Below are positions 10,088 through 19,219 of a stretch of DNA of 64,000 nucleotides, piece by piece. Within the stretch, counting starts at the first letter, position 1. Each line of letters opens with the position of its first letter. The position numbers were made by a program, and so were the translations under genes. Location: positions 1 to 64,000 of the forward strand of contig CAVQUV010000029.1 in NCBI GenBank assembly GCA_963716855.1. The letters run 5' to 3'. Below the pieces are notes generated by a model, which had not been told where the DNA came from, ran no database searches, and was given only the letters and a program-made list of their open reading frames with translations. Origin of the DNA: JAGVSZ01 sp963716855. GTDB taxonomy: Bacteria; Pseudomonadota; Gammaproteobacteria; Burkholderiales; SG8-39.

Positions 10088-10561
10088 CTACTCGGCGCGC
10101 GGCGCGGCCGCTTGCGCCTCCGCCGCCGCCGGCGCTTCGGCGCCCGTCGACGGCGGGCGAGCGGCGGCCTCCTCCTCGGCGCCCGCCCTGCGCTCGCGAC
10201 GCTTCGCCGACTTCTGCTGGGAGGCGGCCAGCTCCTCGCGCAAGCGACGCGCTTCGCGCCCGAGGGCATCGAGTTCGCGCGCGAGCTCAGCGCTGCGCAA
10301 GCGCTCGGCGTCGAGCTCGCGCCGCGCCGTCTCGAGCTCGACCTTCAACGCCGCGCTATCGGCGCTGGGCCCCGCCGCGTCGGGCGAGAGCACCCAGGAC
10401 GCCGCAAGGACGCCGAGCATGAGTCCGACGGCCATTGCGGCGGCGCGTGCCCACGGGCGATGCCAGAAGCCGTACGGCTGCACGACGACGCGCGCGGCGC
10501 TCAGGTCGCTGGGGCTTCGCAGTCTCACGCGGCCGGTCCTCTGTTGCGATGACGATGGCAT
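10088..10561 (-). CDS. Single-pass membrane protein with coiled coil
   Basis: From the ATG at 10561 the product has 157 residues; a GTG at 10588 would add nine. A basic N-terminus precedes one membrane helix (about residues 39-58, AAAMAVGLMLGVLAASWVL). A heptad-patterned Ala/Leu/Glu/Arg coiled coil covers about 70-115, then a Lys/Arg patch and an Ala/Pro-rich tail. It may act as a membrane-tethered scaffold. I do not recognise a family, and low-complexity composition makes homology hard to judge. It converges on ettA with about 30 bases between the stops. Confidence 0.5.
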   Translation of the reverse strand: MPSSSQQRTGRVRLRSPSDLSAARVVVQPYGFWHRPWARAAAMAVGLMLGVLAASWVLSPDAAGPSADSAALKVELETARRELDAERLRSAELARELDALGREARRLREELAASQQKSAKRRERRAGAEEEAAARPPSTGAEAPAAAEAQAAAPRAE

Positions 10562-10664
10562 GGTCGCCCGGCCGGCCGCGCCGGGCACAGGAACGAGTTC
10601 ACCTGCCGCCGTCGACCTCGCCCGTTGCGGGAGAATGTCGGGCGGGGGCGACGGCGGCAGCCCG

Positions 10665-10988
10665 TCAGCGCGGCGCGGGGGTCAGCGCGGCCGGCGTCGG
10701 TCCGACGGCGAACTCGACGCCCTCCACCTCGACGCGCGGCGGGCATTCGCCGAAAAACCGCGCGATCGCGTGGACGATCTCGACGGGCGCGCCGGCCGCG
10801 AACTCGCCGCTCATCGCCGCGAGGTCCGCGAGCGGCCGACCGTCGAGCTCGTGCCGCGGACCGGGGTTCCGGATCAGGCGGTCGACGGTCCGGCGGGCGT
10901 AGTCGGGATCGCTCCTCCAGCCGCGCTCCGAGGCCGCGGGTGCGAGGCGCGCATAGGCGGGCGCGCTGATCAGAAAGCTCGCTTTCAT
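10665..10988 (-). CDS. Hypothetical protein, 107 aa
   Basis: The ATG at 10988 is preceded by GGAGGAACC, a clear ribosome site that decides the start over an upstream in-frame alternative. The product is soluble, without signal or membrane helix. It contains APAYARLAPAASERGW near the N-terminus and a Val/Glu-rich segment (VEVEGVEFAVG) near the end. No catalytic motif is visible and I do not recognise it. The next leftward gene is 10088-10561. Confidence 0.55.
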   Translation of the reverse strand: MKASFLISAPAYARLAPAASERGWRSDPDYARRTVDRLIRNPGPRHELDGRPLADLAAMSGEFAAGAPVEIVHAIARFFGECPPRVEVEGVEFAVGPTPAALTPAPR

Positions 10989-11171
10989 GGTTCCTCCGTG
11001 AACGGCAGCGAGTGGTGGTGCGCGCATCGTCGCCGCCCCGGCCCGCGCCGCCAATGCGACACGTGGATTAGCGCGGTTAAGCCGAACGGCCGACCGAACT
11101 TAGAGCACCCCCTCTAGGAAAGCGCCACCACGCGCCGGAGCGGCGCGAGACCGGACCGACGGGGTCGCCCG

Positions 11172-11525
11172 TCAGTCGTCGAGCTTCTTGAGGACGTGCC
11201 TGCGGTTGCGCGTATGCGGCCGCACGTGCGTCGGCCAGCGGCCGGCATCGACGGCTTTCGCCCAGCCCTCGCTCACCAGCACTTCGGCACTCTCGAGCTC
11301 GTAGATCGCGCTGTACTTCGGCTCGCCCTCGGCGACGATGGTCTTCTTCTCGCCGCCGATGATCATGTTGAGCGGCACCGTCTGGCAGCGCCGCGCCGAG
11401 ACGACGCCCGGCACCTTGAGAATCAGCGGAATGTGCTCGGTGTCATACACCTCGTTGAAGATCGCGTCCTTGTCCGGGTCGACGTCCATGCTGGCGATGA
11501 AGACGAACTTCGCTTTTCCTGGCAT
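11172..11525 (-). CDS. DUF4286-family small dimeric alpha-beta barrel protein
   Basis: A 117-residue protein. FVFIASMDVDPDKDAIFNEVYDTEHIPLILKVPGVVSARR is condensed here to its key parts: the D-x-D-x-E-D-x-FNEVYDTEHIP strand-helix and the GV-x-SARR strand, typical of DUF4286 and EthD-like ferredoxin-fold proteins. A YSAIYELES strand follows. Such proteins form dimers with an open barrel; some bind heme or small aromatics, but the function of this family is not established. It lies close to a PPOX-family flavoprotein gene on the same strand and may be co-transcribed. Confidence 0.6.
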   Translation of the reverse strand: MPGKAKFVFIASMDVDPDKDAIFNEVYDTEHIPLILKVPGVVSARRCQTVPLNMIIGGEKKTIVAEGEPKYSAIYELESAEVLVSEGWAKAVDAGRWPTHVRPHTRNRRHVLKKLDD

Positions 11526-11585
11526 TGCGGCACGCTCCTGGCGACGGGGGAGCGCGGGAGTCTATCCCGACCGCGGCGCCAGCCG

Positions 11586-12206
<621 letters not shown>

Positions 12207-12307
12207 GGCGGCTCCTCGCGCTGACCGCCATGATGAATGCGGGCTGGACCGCAATAAATGGCCTCTTCGGCATTAGATTACTGCGTTGACAGCAGTAATA
12301 TTCGCGG

Positions 12308-13237
12308 ATGGACAAGCTGCGGGCGATGGAAACGTTCGTGCGGATCGTGGAGAGCGGCAGCCTCACCGCCGCGGCCGACGCGCTCGACGTGTCGGGGCCC
12401 TCGGTCGTGCGGCTGCTGGCGAGCCTCGAGCGTTCGCTCGACGTGCGCCTGCTGAATCGAACCACGCGCCGCATCGCGCTGACCGACGAGGGTCGCGAGT
12501 ACTACGAGCGCTGCAAGCGCATCCTCGCCGAGGTCGAGGAGGCGGAGGCGGCGGCCGGCAACCGTCGCGGCGCACCGCGCGGGTTGCTGCGGGTGACCGC
12601 ACCGGTCCTGTTCGGCCGCATGCACGTCGCTCCGCTCGCCGCGGCGTTCGCGCGCGCGCACGCCGGCGTCGCGGTCGACCTGCTGTTGATCGACCGGGTG
12701 GTGAACCTGCTCGAAGAGGGACTCGATCTCGGAGTGCGCATCGGCGCGCTCGCCGACTCCGCGCTGGTCGCGGTACCGGTCGGCGAAGTGCAGCGCGTCG
12801 TCTGCGCGAGCCCGGGATACCTGACGCGGGCGGGCACGCCGAAGGTTCCGCGCGAGCTGCGCGGCCACGCGTGCCTGCGCTTCGCCGGCCTCGGTCCGAC
12901 GCACGAGTGGACGTTCATCGAGTCCGGCCGGCGACTCGCCGTGCCGGTCGCCGGCCCGCTCTCGAGCAACCAGGCCGAGCCGCTCGTCGAGGCGTGCGCC
13001 GACGGACTCGGGGTCGGGATGTTCCTCTCGTATCAGGTCGCGCCGCTGGTCGCGGCGGGCCGCCTGAAGCTGCTGCTCGCCGAATGGTGTCCGCCGCCCG
13101 TACCGGTGAGCGTCGTGTACCCGCACGCGAAGCTGCTGCCCGCGCGCACGCGGCTCTGCGTCGACTGGCTGCGCGCGCGGCTGCCGGCGCGGATCGCCGT
13201 CAGCCCCCGAACCAGCGGAAGAACGCGGCGAGGATGA
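12308..13237 (+). CDS. LysR-family transcription regulator
   Basis: A 309-residue regulator. Residues 1-60 form the winged helix-turn-helix (MDKLRAMETFVRIVESGSLT, then SVVRLLASLERSLDVRLLNR). An effector-binding periplasmic-like domain follows, with LLRVTAPVLFGR and the FVS/YQVAPLVAAGRL segment near the end. The pattern is that of the CrgA/AaeR subgroup. It is divergent from the PPOX-family gene (11586-12206), the most likely target. Its 3' end overlaps the convergent GltS-type gene by 38 bases, an unusually long antisense overlap. Confidence 0.9.
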   Translation: MDKLRAMETFVRIVESGSLTAAADALDVSGPSVVRLLASLERSLDVRLLNRTTRRIALTDEGREYYERCKRILAEVEEAEAAAGNRRGAPRGLLRVTAPVLFGRMHVAPLAAAFARAHAGVAVDLLLIDRVVNLLEEGLDLGVRIGALADSALVAVPVGEVQRVVCASPGYLTRAGTPKVPRELRGHACLRFAGLGPTHEWTFIESGRRLAVPVAGPLSSNQAEPLVEACADGLGVGMFLSYQVAPLVAAGRLKLLLAEWCPPPVPVSVVYPHAKLLPARTRLCVDWLRARLPARIAVSPRTSGRTRRG

Positions 13238-14417
13238 GCGCGTTCGCGGTGTCGGTGTAGAGCGAAGCGGCCAGCGTGATCGCGAGCAGCGCGCGCGGCG
13301 TCTCGCCGAAGGTCGCGTTGAGCCGCCGCATCACCGCGAGCCCGACCGGCATCGCACCGAGGCTGAAGCCGATGAACCCGCCGCTTGCCGCCGCGGCGTC
13401 GCGATCGCGCCCGAACAGCGTGTAGACGACCAGGACCGCGATCAGCACGGTCACCGTCGCCTGCACGGCGGCGCCGGTGAGCAGCATCGGCAGCTTCGCC
13501 GCGAGCTCCGCCCAGTCGAGCGTGAGCATCGCGATCGCGAGGAAGATGCGCAGCGCGATGGTGCCGACGAGGTCGGTGACCTCGGTGTCGAGCGGGCGTC
13601 GCGCCGCATCGGCGACGTTGGTGATCAGCACGCCGGTCAGCAGCACGGCGAGGAACGTGGGGGCCTTGAACCCGAGCCCCGCCGCCCAGTCGCGCAAGAC
13701 CGGCCCGATGGCGAGACACGCGAGGATCCACAGCAGGCACGGCAGCCAGCGGTCGGACGAGAACGCCGGTTCGCGCGCGGCTGCGGCGGGCTCGCTTTTC
13801 TCGAACACCGTCGCGTGCCGCGCCGCCGCGGCGTTGCGCGTGGCGAGCCACACCGAGACCGGTCCCGCGACGAGCCCGCCGAGGACGAGTCCGAGGGTGG
13901 CGCTGCCGATGCCGATCTCGAACGCACCGGTGATCGCCTGCCCTTCGGGCGCATTTGCCCAGGCGGTGGCGGTCCCGTGGCCGCCGAGGTAAGCGATGCT
14001 GCCCATGAAGAGCCCCGTCGCGGGGGCCGCACCGAACAGCGACGCGACCGCGATCCCCGCCAGGTTTTGCGCGAGGACGGCGAGCGTGATGGCGAGGCAG
14101 ATCACCAGCGCCCCCTTGCCGGCCGACGCGAGCCGGCCGAGGTGCGCGCCGAACCCGAGCGAGGCGAAGAAGACGAGCAGCAGCGCGTCGCGCGGCGCGG
14201 TGGCGAACTTCACGTCCAGCCAGCCGCCCGCGCGCAAGCCCGCGAGCACGAGCGAGATCAGCAGGCCGGCGGTGACGGCAGGCGGGATGTTGCCGCGCTC
14301 GACCCACGGCAGCGCGCGGTTCATGCGCCGGCCGAGCTCGATCGTCACGAGCGCGGCGAAAAGCGTCCAAACCCCCGAGAGCTCGACCTGCACTTGTTGT
14401 TCTTGCCTCCCCGGCAC
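13200..14417 (-). CDS. GltS-type sodium/glutamate symporter-like membrane protein
   Basis: A 405-residue inner-membrane protein with about ten to twelve helices in two inverted halves. GSIAYLGGHGTATAWANA resembles the GGHGTA segment of the GltS substrate/ion site, and IGIGSATLGLVLGGLVAGP completes the re-entrant region. GltS imports glutamate with sodium. A second half contains GGFIGFSLGAMPVGLAVM. The family call is good but true glutamate specificity is not shown. The first residues before VELSGVW may be replaced by a downstream GTG start. The 3' end overlaps the lysR gene by 38 bases. Confidence 0.8.
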   Translation of the reverse strand: MPGRQEQQVQVELSGVWTLFAALVTIELGRRMNRALPWVERGNIPPAVTAGLLISLVLAGLRAGGWLDVKFATAPRDALLLVFFASLGFGAHLGRLASAGKGALVICLAITLAVLAQNLAGIAVASLFGAAPATGLFMGSIAYLGGHGTATAWANAPEGQAITGAFEIGIGSATLGLVLGGLVAGPVSVWLATRNAAAARHATVFEKSEPAAAAREPAFSSDRWLPCLLWILACLAIGPVLRDWAAGLGFKAPTFLAVLLTGVLITNVADAARRPLDTEVTDLVGTIALRIFLAIAMLTLDWAELAAKLPMLLTGAAVQATVTVLIAVLVVYTLFGRDRDAAAASGGFIGFSLGAMPVGLAVMRRLNATFGETPRALLAITLAASLYTDTANALILAAFFRWFGG

Positions 14418-14472
14418 ATCCTACCGCCGCCGCCGGGATTGCGTTCATGCGCGAAAAGCGGTGTCATAAGGC

Positions 14473-15330
14473 ATGACGAACGTCGGCAAAGCACCGCGCG
14501 CGGACGCGGCGGGAACGGTTGCGCTCGGGGACCTGCGCGTGAATCGCCTCGCTTTCGGCGCGATGCGCGTCTGCGGGCGCGACATCTGGGGTCCGCCCGC
14601 CGATCGCGCCGCCGCGCATCGGGTGATCCGGCGCGCGGTCGAGCTGGGCGTGAACTTCATCGACACGGCAGACAGCTACGGCCCGGAGGTCGACGAGATC
14701 CTGATTGCCGAGGCGCTGCATCCCTACCCGACGGGACTCGTGATCGGCACGAAGGGCGGGCTGGTGCGGCCGAACCGGCACGCGTGGGATTCGAACGCGG
14801 ACCCCGAGCACCTGCGGCACGCGGTCAACGGCAGCCTGCAGCGGCTCAAGCTCGAGCGGATCGATCTCTATCAGCTGCACGCGCCCGACCCGCGCGTGCC
14901 GTTCGCCGAGTCGGTGGGCGCGCTCGCCCGCATGCAGCGCGGCGGGAAGATCCGTCACATCGGGCTGTCGAACGTCTCGGTCGCCGAGCTCACCGCAGCG
15001 CGGAAGATCGCGCCGATCGTCTCGGTGCAGAACGAGTACAACTTCGACGACCGCAGCTCGGACGACGTGCTCGCCGAATGCGTGCGCCTCGGCATCGCGT
15101 TCATCCCGTGGTACCCGCTCGGTGCCGGGCGCAGCCTGCGCTCGGCGAAGCTGAAGCGCGTCGCGGCCCGGCGCGGCGTGAGCGCCGCGCAGGTGGCGCT
15201 GGCGTGGCTCCTCGCGCGCACGCCGGTGATGCTGCCGATTCCCGGCACCGCGTCGCTCGTCCATCTCGAGGAGAACGTGCGCGCGGCGAGCCTGGTGCTT
15301 ACCGAGGAGGAGCGGATCGCGCTCGGCTGA
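14473..15330 (+). CDS. Aldo/keto reductase
   Basis: A 285-residue NADPH-dependent oxidoreductase with a TIM-barrel. The catalytic tetrad is visible: Asp64, Tyr69, Lys94 and His136 (LYQLHAPD). The nucleotide-binding end has VMLPIPGTAS and a conserved HLEENVRA helix, as in the AKR12/13-like group. It reduces aldehydes or ketones in the cytoplasm; substrate unknown. Its promoter region is shared with the divergent GltS-type gene. It converges on cobA with three bases between the coding ends. Confidence 0.85.
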   Translation: MTNVGKAPRADAAGTVALGDLRVNRLAFGAMRVCGRDIWGPPADRAAAHRVIRRAVELGVNFIDTADSYGPEVDEILIAEALHPYPTGLVIGTKGGLVRPNRHAWDSNADPEHLRHAVNGSLQRLKLERIDLYQLHAPDPRVPFAESVGALARMQRGGKIRHIGLSNVSVAELTAARKIAPIVSVQNEYNFDDRSSDDVLAECVRLGIAFIPWYPLGAGRSLRSAKLKRVAARRGVSAAQVALAWLLARTPVMLPIPGTASLVHLEENVRAASLVLTEEERIALG

Positions 15331-15333
15331 CGG

Positions 15334-16089
15334 TCACGCCGCCGCGCGTCGGCGCTCCGCCCCGGCCGCCAGCGTGGCGAGACGAACGACCTCGCCGACG
15401 ACGAGGATCGCGGGACTCGCGAGTCCCGCTCCCGCGATCGCCGCCGGCAGATCGGCGAGCGTCGTGATCACCTCCTGTTGCCGAGAAGTCGTGCCGTGCT
15501 GGATCGCCGCGGCCGGCGTGTCGCCTGCCATGCCGCCCGCGCGCAATCCCGCGACGATCTCCGGGAGCGTCGCAATGCCCATGTACACGACGATCGTCAG
15601 ACCCGAGCGGGCCAGCGTCGACCAGTCGGGCGCGGTGCCCTCGCGCGTGTGCCCCGTCACAAACGCAACCCCGCGCGCGAGTCCGCGGTGCGTGACGGGA
15701 ATGCCCGCTGCGGCCGGCACGCCGATGCCGGCGGTGACGCCGCTCACGACCTCGCACGCGACGCCTGCGGCGCGGAGCGCGGCGAGCTCTTCGCCGCCGC
15801 GTCCGAAGACGAACGGGTCGCCGCCCTTCAGCCGCGCGACGACGCTGCCGCGCCGCGCGAGCCGGACCATCAGTCGCTCGATGAACGCCTGCGGCGTCGA
15901 CCGGCAGCCGCCGCGCTTGCCCACGGGCACGATGCGCGCGCCCGGCCGCGCGTGCATGAGGATCGCGGGATTCACGAGATCGTCGTGGAGCACGATATCC
16001 GCCTCGCCAAGCGCGCGCACCGCCTTGAGCGTCACGAGCTCCGGATCGCCGGGCCCGGCACCGATCAGATAGACCTTGCCGCGCTTCAT
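15334..16089 (-). CDS. cobA: Uroporphyrinogen-III C-methyltransferase (SUMT)
   Basis: A 251-residue SAM-dependent methyltransferase. VYLIGAGPGDPELVTLKA opens the protein, RLKGGDPFVFGRGGEE follows near residue 85, and VSGVTAGIGVPAAAGIP near 120; all are SUMT signatures. It makes precorrin-2 from uroporphyrinogen III, the first step to siroheme. Siroheme is the cofactor of NirB, encoded upstream in the same operon, which explains the location. The start overlaps the nasA stop by four bases (ATGA). Only the methyltransferase domain is present; the oxidase/ferrochelatase half of CysG is not encoded here. It lies outside the frameshifted block and is intact. Confidence 0.93.
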   Translation of the reverse strand: MKRGKVYLIGAGPGDPELVTLKAVRALGEADIVLHDDLVNPAILMHARPGARIVPVGKRGGCRSTPQAFIERLMVRLARRGSVVARLKGGDPFVFGRGGEELAALRAAGVACEVVSGVTAGIGVPAAAGIPVTHRGLARGVAFVTGHTREGTAPDWSTLARSGLTIVVYMGIATLPEIVAGLRAGGMAGDTPAAAIQHGTTSRQQEVITTLADLPAAIAGAGLASPAILVVGEVVRLATLAAGAERRRAAA

Positions 16090-18845
16090 GCCGCCTCGCG
16101 CTCGCGCGTGGCGAGCAGGCGCTTCAGCTCGGGGACGCACGACCCGCAGCTCGTGCCGCAGCCGAGCTTCGCCTGAAGCGCGGCAAGCGTCGGTGCGCCC
16201 GGCAGTGCCGCTGCGATCGCCGTTTCGGTCACGTCGAGACAACTGCAGACTACCTTGGCGGGCGTCGCGCAGCCCGCGGGCGGTGCGGCGGTAGGAACGA
16301 CCAGCAGGCGGCGGATCGGCTCGACCGGCTCGCCGCGCACGAGCCACTCGCGCAGCCAGCCTTCCGCCGCCGTCGCCGCCTCGTCGCCCGACAGGCGGAC
16401 GGCGCGCAGCTGACCGGCGGCGACCTCGATCCGCCGACCGACGCCGCGCCGGCCGTCGTCGTAGCGGATCACGCCCGCGTGATCGAGGCCGAGCGCGGCA
16501 TCGAACGCGTCGAGTGCCGCGGCGGCGGGCGGCGCCGCAGCGGCCACGCGCATCAGTACGCCCTCTCGGTCGCGGCCGATCAAGGTGACCGACGCGAACT
16601 CGAACGCCACGCCGAGGGCCGCGAGCCGGTCTGCCGCCGCACTCGCGGTGCCGGATGCCGGCCACCCGAACGCCACGAGGCGCCAGGGCAGGTCGGCTTT
16701 CGCGACGCGGACGGCCGCGTGCTTCAGCTCCGGCTGCTTGGAGACGGGATCGAATGCCGCGATGGTGAGCGCATTCACGCCGCCGCCCGCCGCGCCGCCG
16801 AGGAACCGGTCGCCCCAGTGCATGGCGATGAACGCCTGCCCGCTCGCGACATCGTCGCTCGCCGCGGCCGGCACGATCAAGCGGCCGCGCCGCGACTCGA
16901 CGATGGCGAGGTCGCCGGGCTTCAGGCCGCGGCGCGCGAGATCGCCGGGGTGCATCTCGACCGCGGGCTCGGGCGAATGGCTGAACGCCTGGGCGAGGTG
17001 CCGGTGCGGCTCATGCCGTGCCATTGGTCGCGCAGCCGTCCGGTCGTCAGACGGATCGAGTAGCGCGCGTCGACGCGCTCGGCCGGTGGCCGGTACCCCC
17101 ACGCGAAGAAGCGCGCCTTGCCGGATTCGGTCGGAAACACGCCATCCTCGTACAGGCGCGCGCGGCCGGCCGATGCGCCTTCGGGCATCGGCCACTGCTG
17201 CGGACCGTCGTCGAGGATCGCGTACGAGAGCCCGGTGATGTCGAGATCGCGGCCGCGGGTGGCCTCGCGATGCTCGTTCCACGCCTCCTCGACGGATGCG
17301 AACGCGAAGAGATCGCGCTGCCCCGGCCGCAGGCGTTGCGCGAGCCGGCGCCCGAAATCGGCGGCGATCTCCCAGTCCTCCCGTGCCTCGCCCGGGGGCG
17401 GCACCGCGGCGCGCACGCGCGAGATGCGCCGCTCGGAGTTGGTGACCGTGCCGTCCTTCTCGCCCCAGCTCGCCGCGGGCAGCAACGACGTCGGCGTAGC
17501 GCGCCGTCTCGGTGCCGGCGTAGGCGTCCTGCACGACGACCAACTCGGCGCGCTCGAGCGCCGCGCGCACCGTGGCCTGGTCCGGCAGCGACTGCGCGGG
17601 GTTCGTGCAGGCGATCCAGACCGCCTTGATCCCGCCGTCTGCGCAGCGCTTCGAACATCTCGACCGCCGTCTTGCCGGGGCTTCGGGCAGCGCCTCGACG
17701 CCCCAGAGCGCCGCGATCTCGGCGCGGTCCTCGGGGTCGGCGAGCTCGCGGTGCCCGGGGAGCAGGTTCGCCAGCCCGCCGACCTCGCGGCCGCCCATCG
17801 CATTCGGCTGCCCGGTGAGGCTGAACGGCCCCGCACCGGGCCGCCCGATCTGGCCGGTGGCGAGGTGCAGGTTGATCAGCGCCGCGTTCTTGGCGTGCCC
17901 GAGGTCGACTGGTTCAGCCCCTGGCAGTAGAGCGAGAGCGCCGCGCCCGCCTCGCCGAACCAGCGCGCAGCCTGCACGAGGTCGCGCTCGGCAATCCCGC
18001 AGATCCCGGCGGCGGTGCGACGGCGTGTACTCGCGGACGGTTTCGCGCAGCGCGTCGAAGCCCTCGGTGTGCGCGCGCGATGAAGCCTGGTCGACAGAGC
18101 CCTTCCCAGAGCAGCAGGTGCAGCATGCCGTGGAAGAGCACGACGTCGGTGCCCGGCGCGATCGCGAGGTGCAGGTCGGCCTCGCGCGCGGTGTCGGTGC
18201 GACGCGGGTCGACGACGATCAGCTTCATGTCCGGGTTGCGTCGCGCGCGCGCAGCTTCGAGCCGGCGGTAGCAGCACCGGGTGCGCGACCAGGCCGTGTT
18301 CGAGCCGGCGATGAAGACCAGGTCGCGCATGATCGACGTCCTCGTAGCATGCCGGCGGCGCGTCGGCGCCGAGCGTGGGCTTGTAGCCGGCGACCGCGCT
18401 GACGACATGCACAGGCGCGAGTTGGTGTCGATGTTGTTGGTGCCGATCAGACGCCTTGCGCGAGCTTGTTGAAGACGTAGATAGTCCTCGGTCAGCAGCT
18501 GCCCGGACACGTAGAACGCCGACCGCGTCCGGACCGTGCGCCGCGACGATCGCGGCGAACCGGTCGGCGACGTGATCGAGCGCCTCGTCCCAGCTCACGC
18601 GCGCGCGGCGCTGCTCCGCGCGGCGCGCCGCAACTCCGGGTGGAGCGCGCGCGACTTCGCGGAGCGCCGGCCGCGCGGTGAGGTGCAGGGTCGCAGCCCT
18701 TGGTGCACAGCTGGCCGAAGTTCGCCGGGTGGTCGGGATCGCCGCGCACGCCGGTGATCTGCTCGCCATCGGTCTCGATGATCACGCCGCAGCCGACGCC
18801 GCAGTAGGGGCAGGTCGAGCGGACTTCGCGGGCGGGGCGGTCCAT
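16086..18845 (-). pseudogene. nasA: Assimilatory nitrate reductase catalytic subunit, multiply frameshifted
   Basis: About 920 codons. The N-terminus has CPYCGVGCGV and LCTKG, the cysteines of the [4Fe-4S] cluster. Fragments in all three frames then give IGTNNIDTNSRLCMSSA, DLVFIAGSNTAWS, VWIACTNPAQS and WHGMSRTGT, all molybdopterin-oxidoreductase landmarks. The last 300 residues (to 16086) are one clean frame and end with a BFD-like [2Fe-2S] domain (CSCLDV and TSCGSC). The enzyme reduces nitrate to nitrite in the cytoplasm. Breaks are single-base; for example an extra G near 17498, a lost C near 17010 and a lost then gained base near 17650-17690. Motifs are intact, so sequence error is as likely as true decay. 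It follows nirD by seven bases. Confidence 0.85.
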
Positions 18846-18852
18846 CGGTCCG

Positions 18853-19213
18853 CTACGCGGTGACGGTCGTTCCCGTCGACTCGGCGGCGAGCGGCGTCGT
18901 CGCGTCGAGCATCACCCGATCGCCTTCGACGCGCACCGCAAAACGGCGCACGCAGCCCTCGTCCGGCGCCGCGGCGCGGCCGGAACCGAGGTCGATCGTC
19001 CAGTTGTGCAGCGGGCAGGCCACGCTGTCGCGCCGAACACGATGCCCTGCGACAGCGGGCCGCCCTTGTGCGGGCAGCGGTCGAGCAGCGCGAACACGCG
19101 GTCGTCGGCGGTGCGGAACACCGCGATCGTCCGCCCCGTCCATCCGCGCGCACGCGACGCGCGCCGAGCCGCGGGATGTCGTCGACGCGCGCAGATGCGA
19201 TCCACGCGTTCAT
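18853..19213 (-). pseudogene. nirD: Nitrite reductase small subunit, frameshifted
   Basis: About 118 codons. Joining the frames gives MNAWIASARVDDIPRLGARR at the start, then DRVFALLDRCPHKGGPLSQG and SVACPLHNWTIDLGSG. CPH...CPLH is the Rieske-type ligand set of this NirD group. The subunit supports the NirB siroheme reductase that turns nitrite into ammonium with NAD(P)H. At least two single-base shifts occur, one near 19140 and one near 19025. The C-terminus (TGTTVTA) is in frame with a TAG stop. It starts six bases after the nirB stop and is followed by nasA, the usual operon order. Confidence 0.8.
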
Positions 19214-19219
19214 GCCAGC

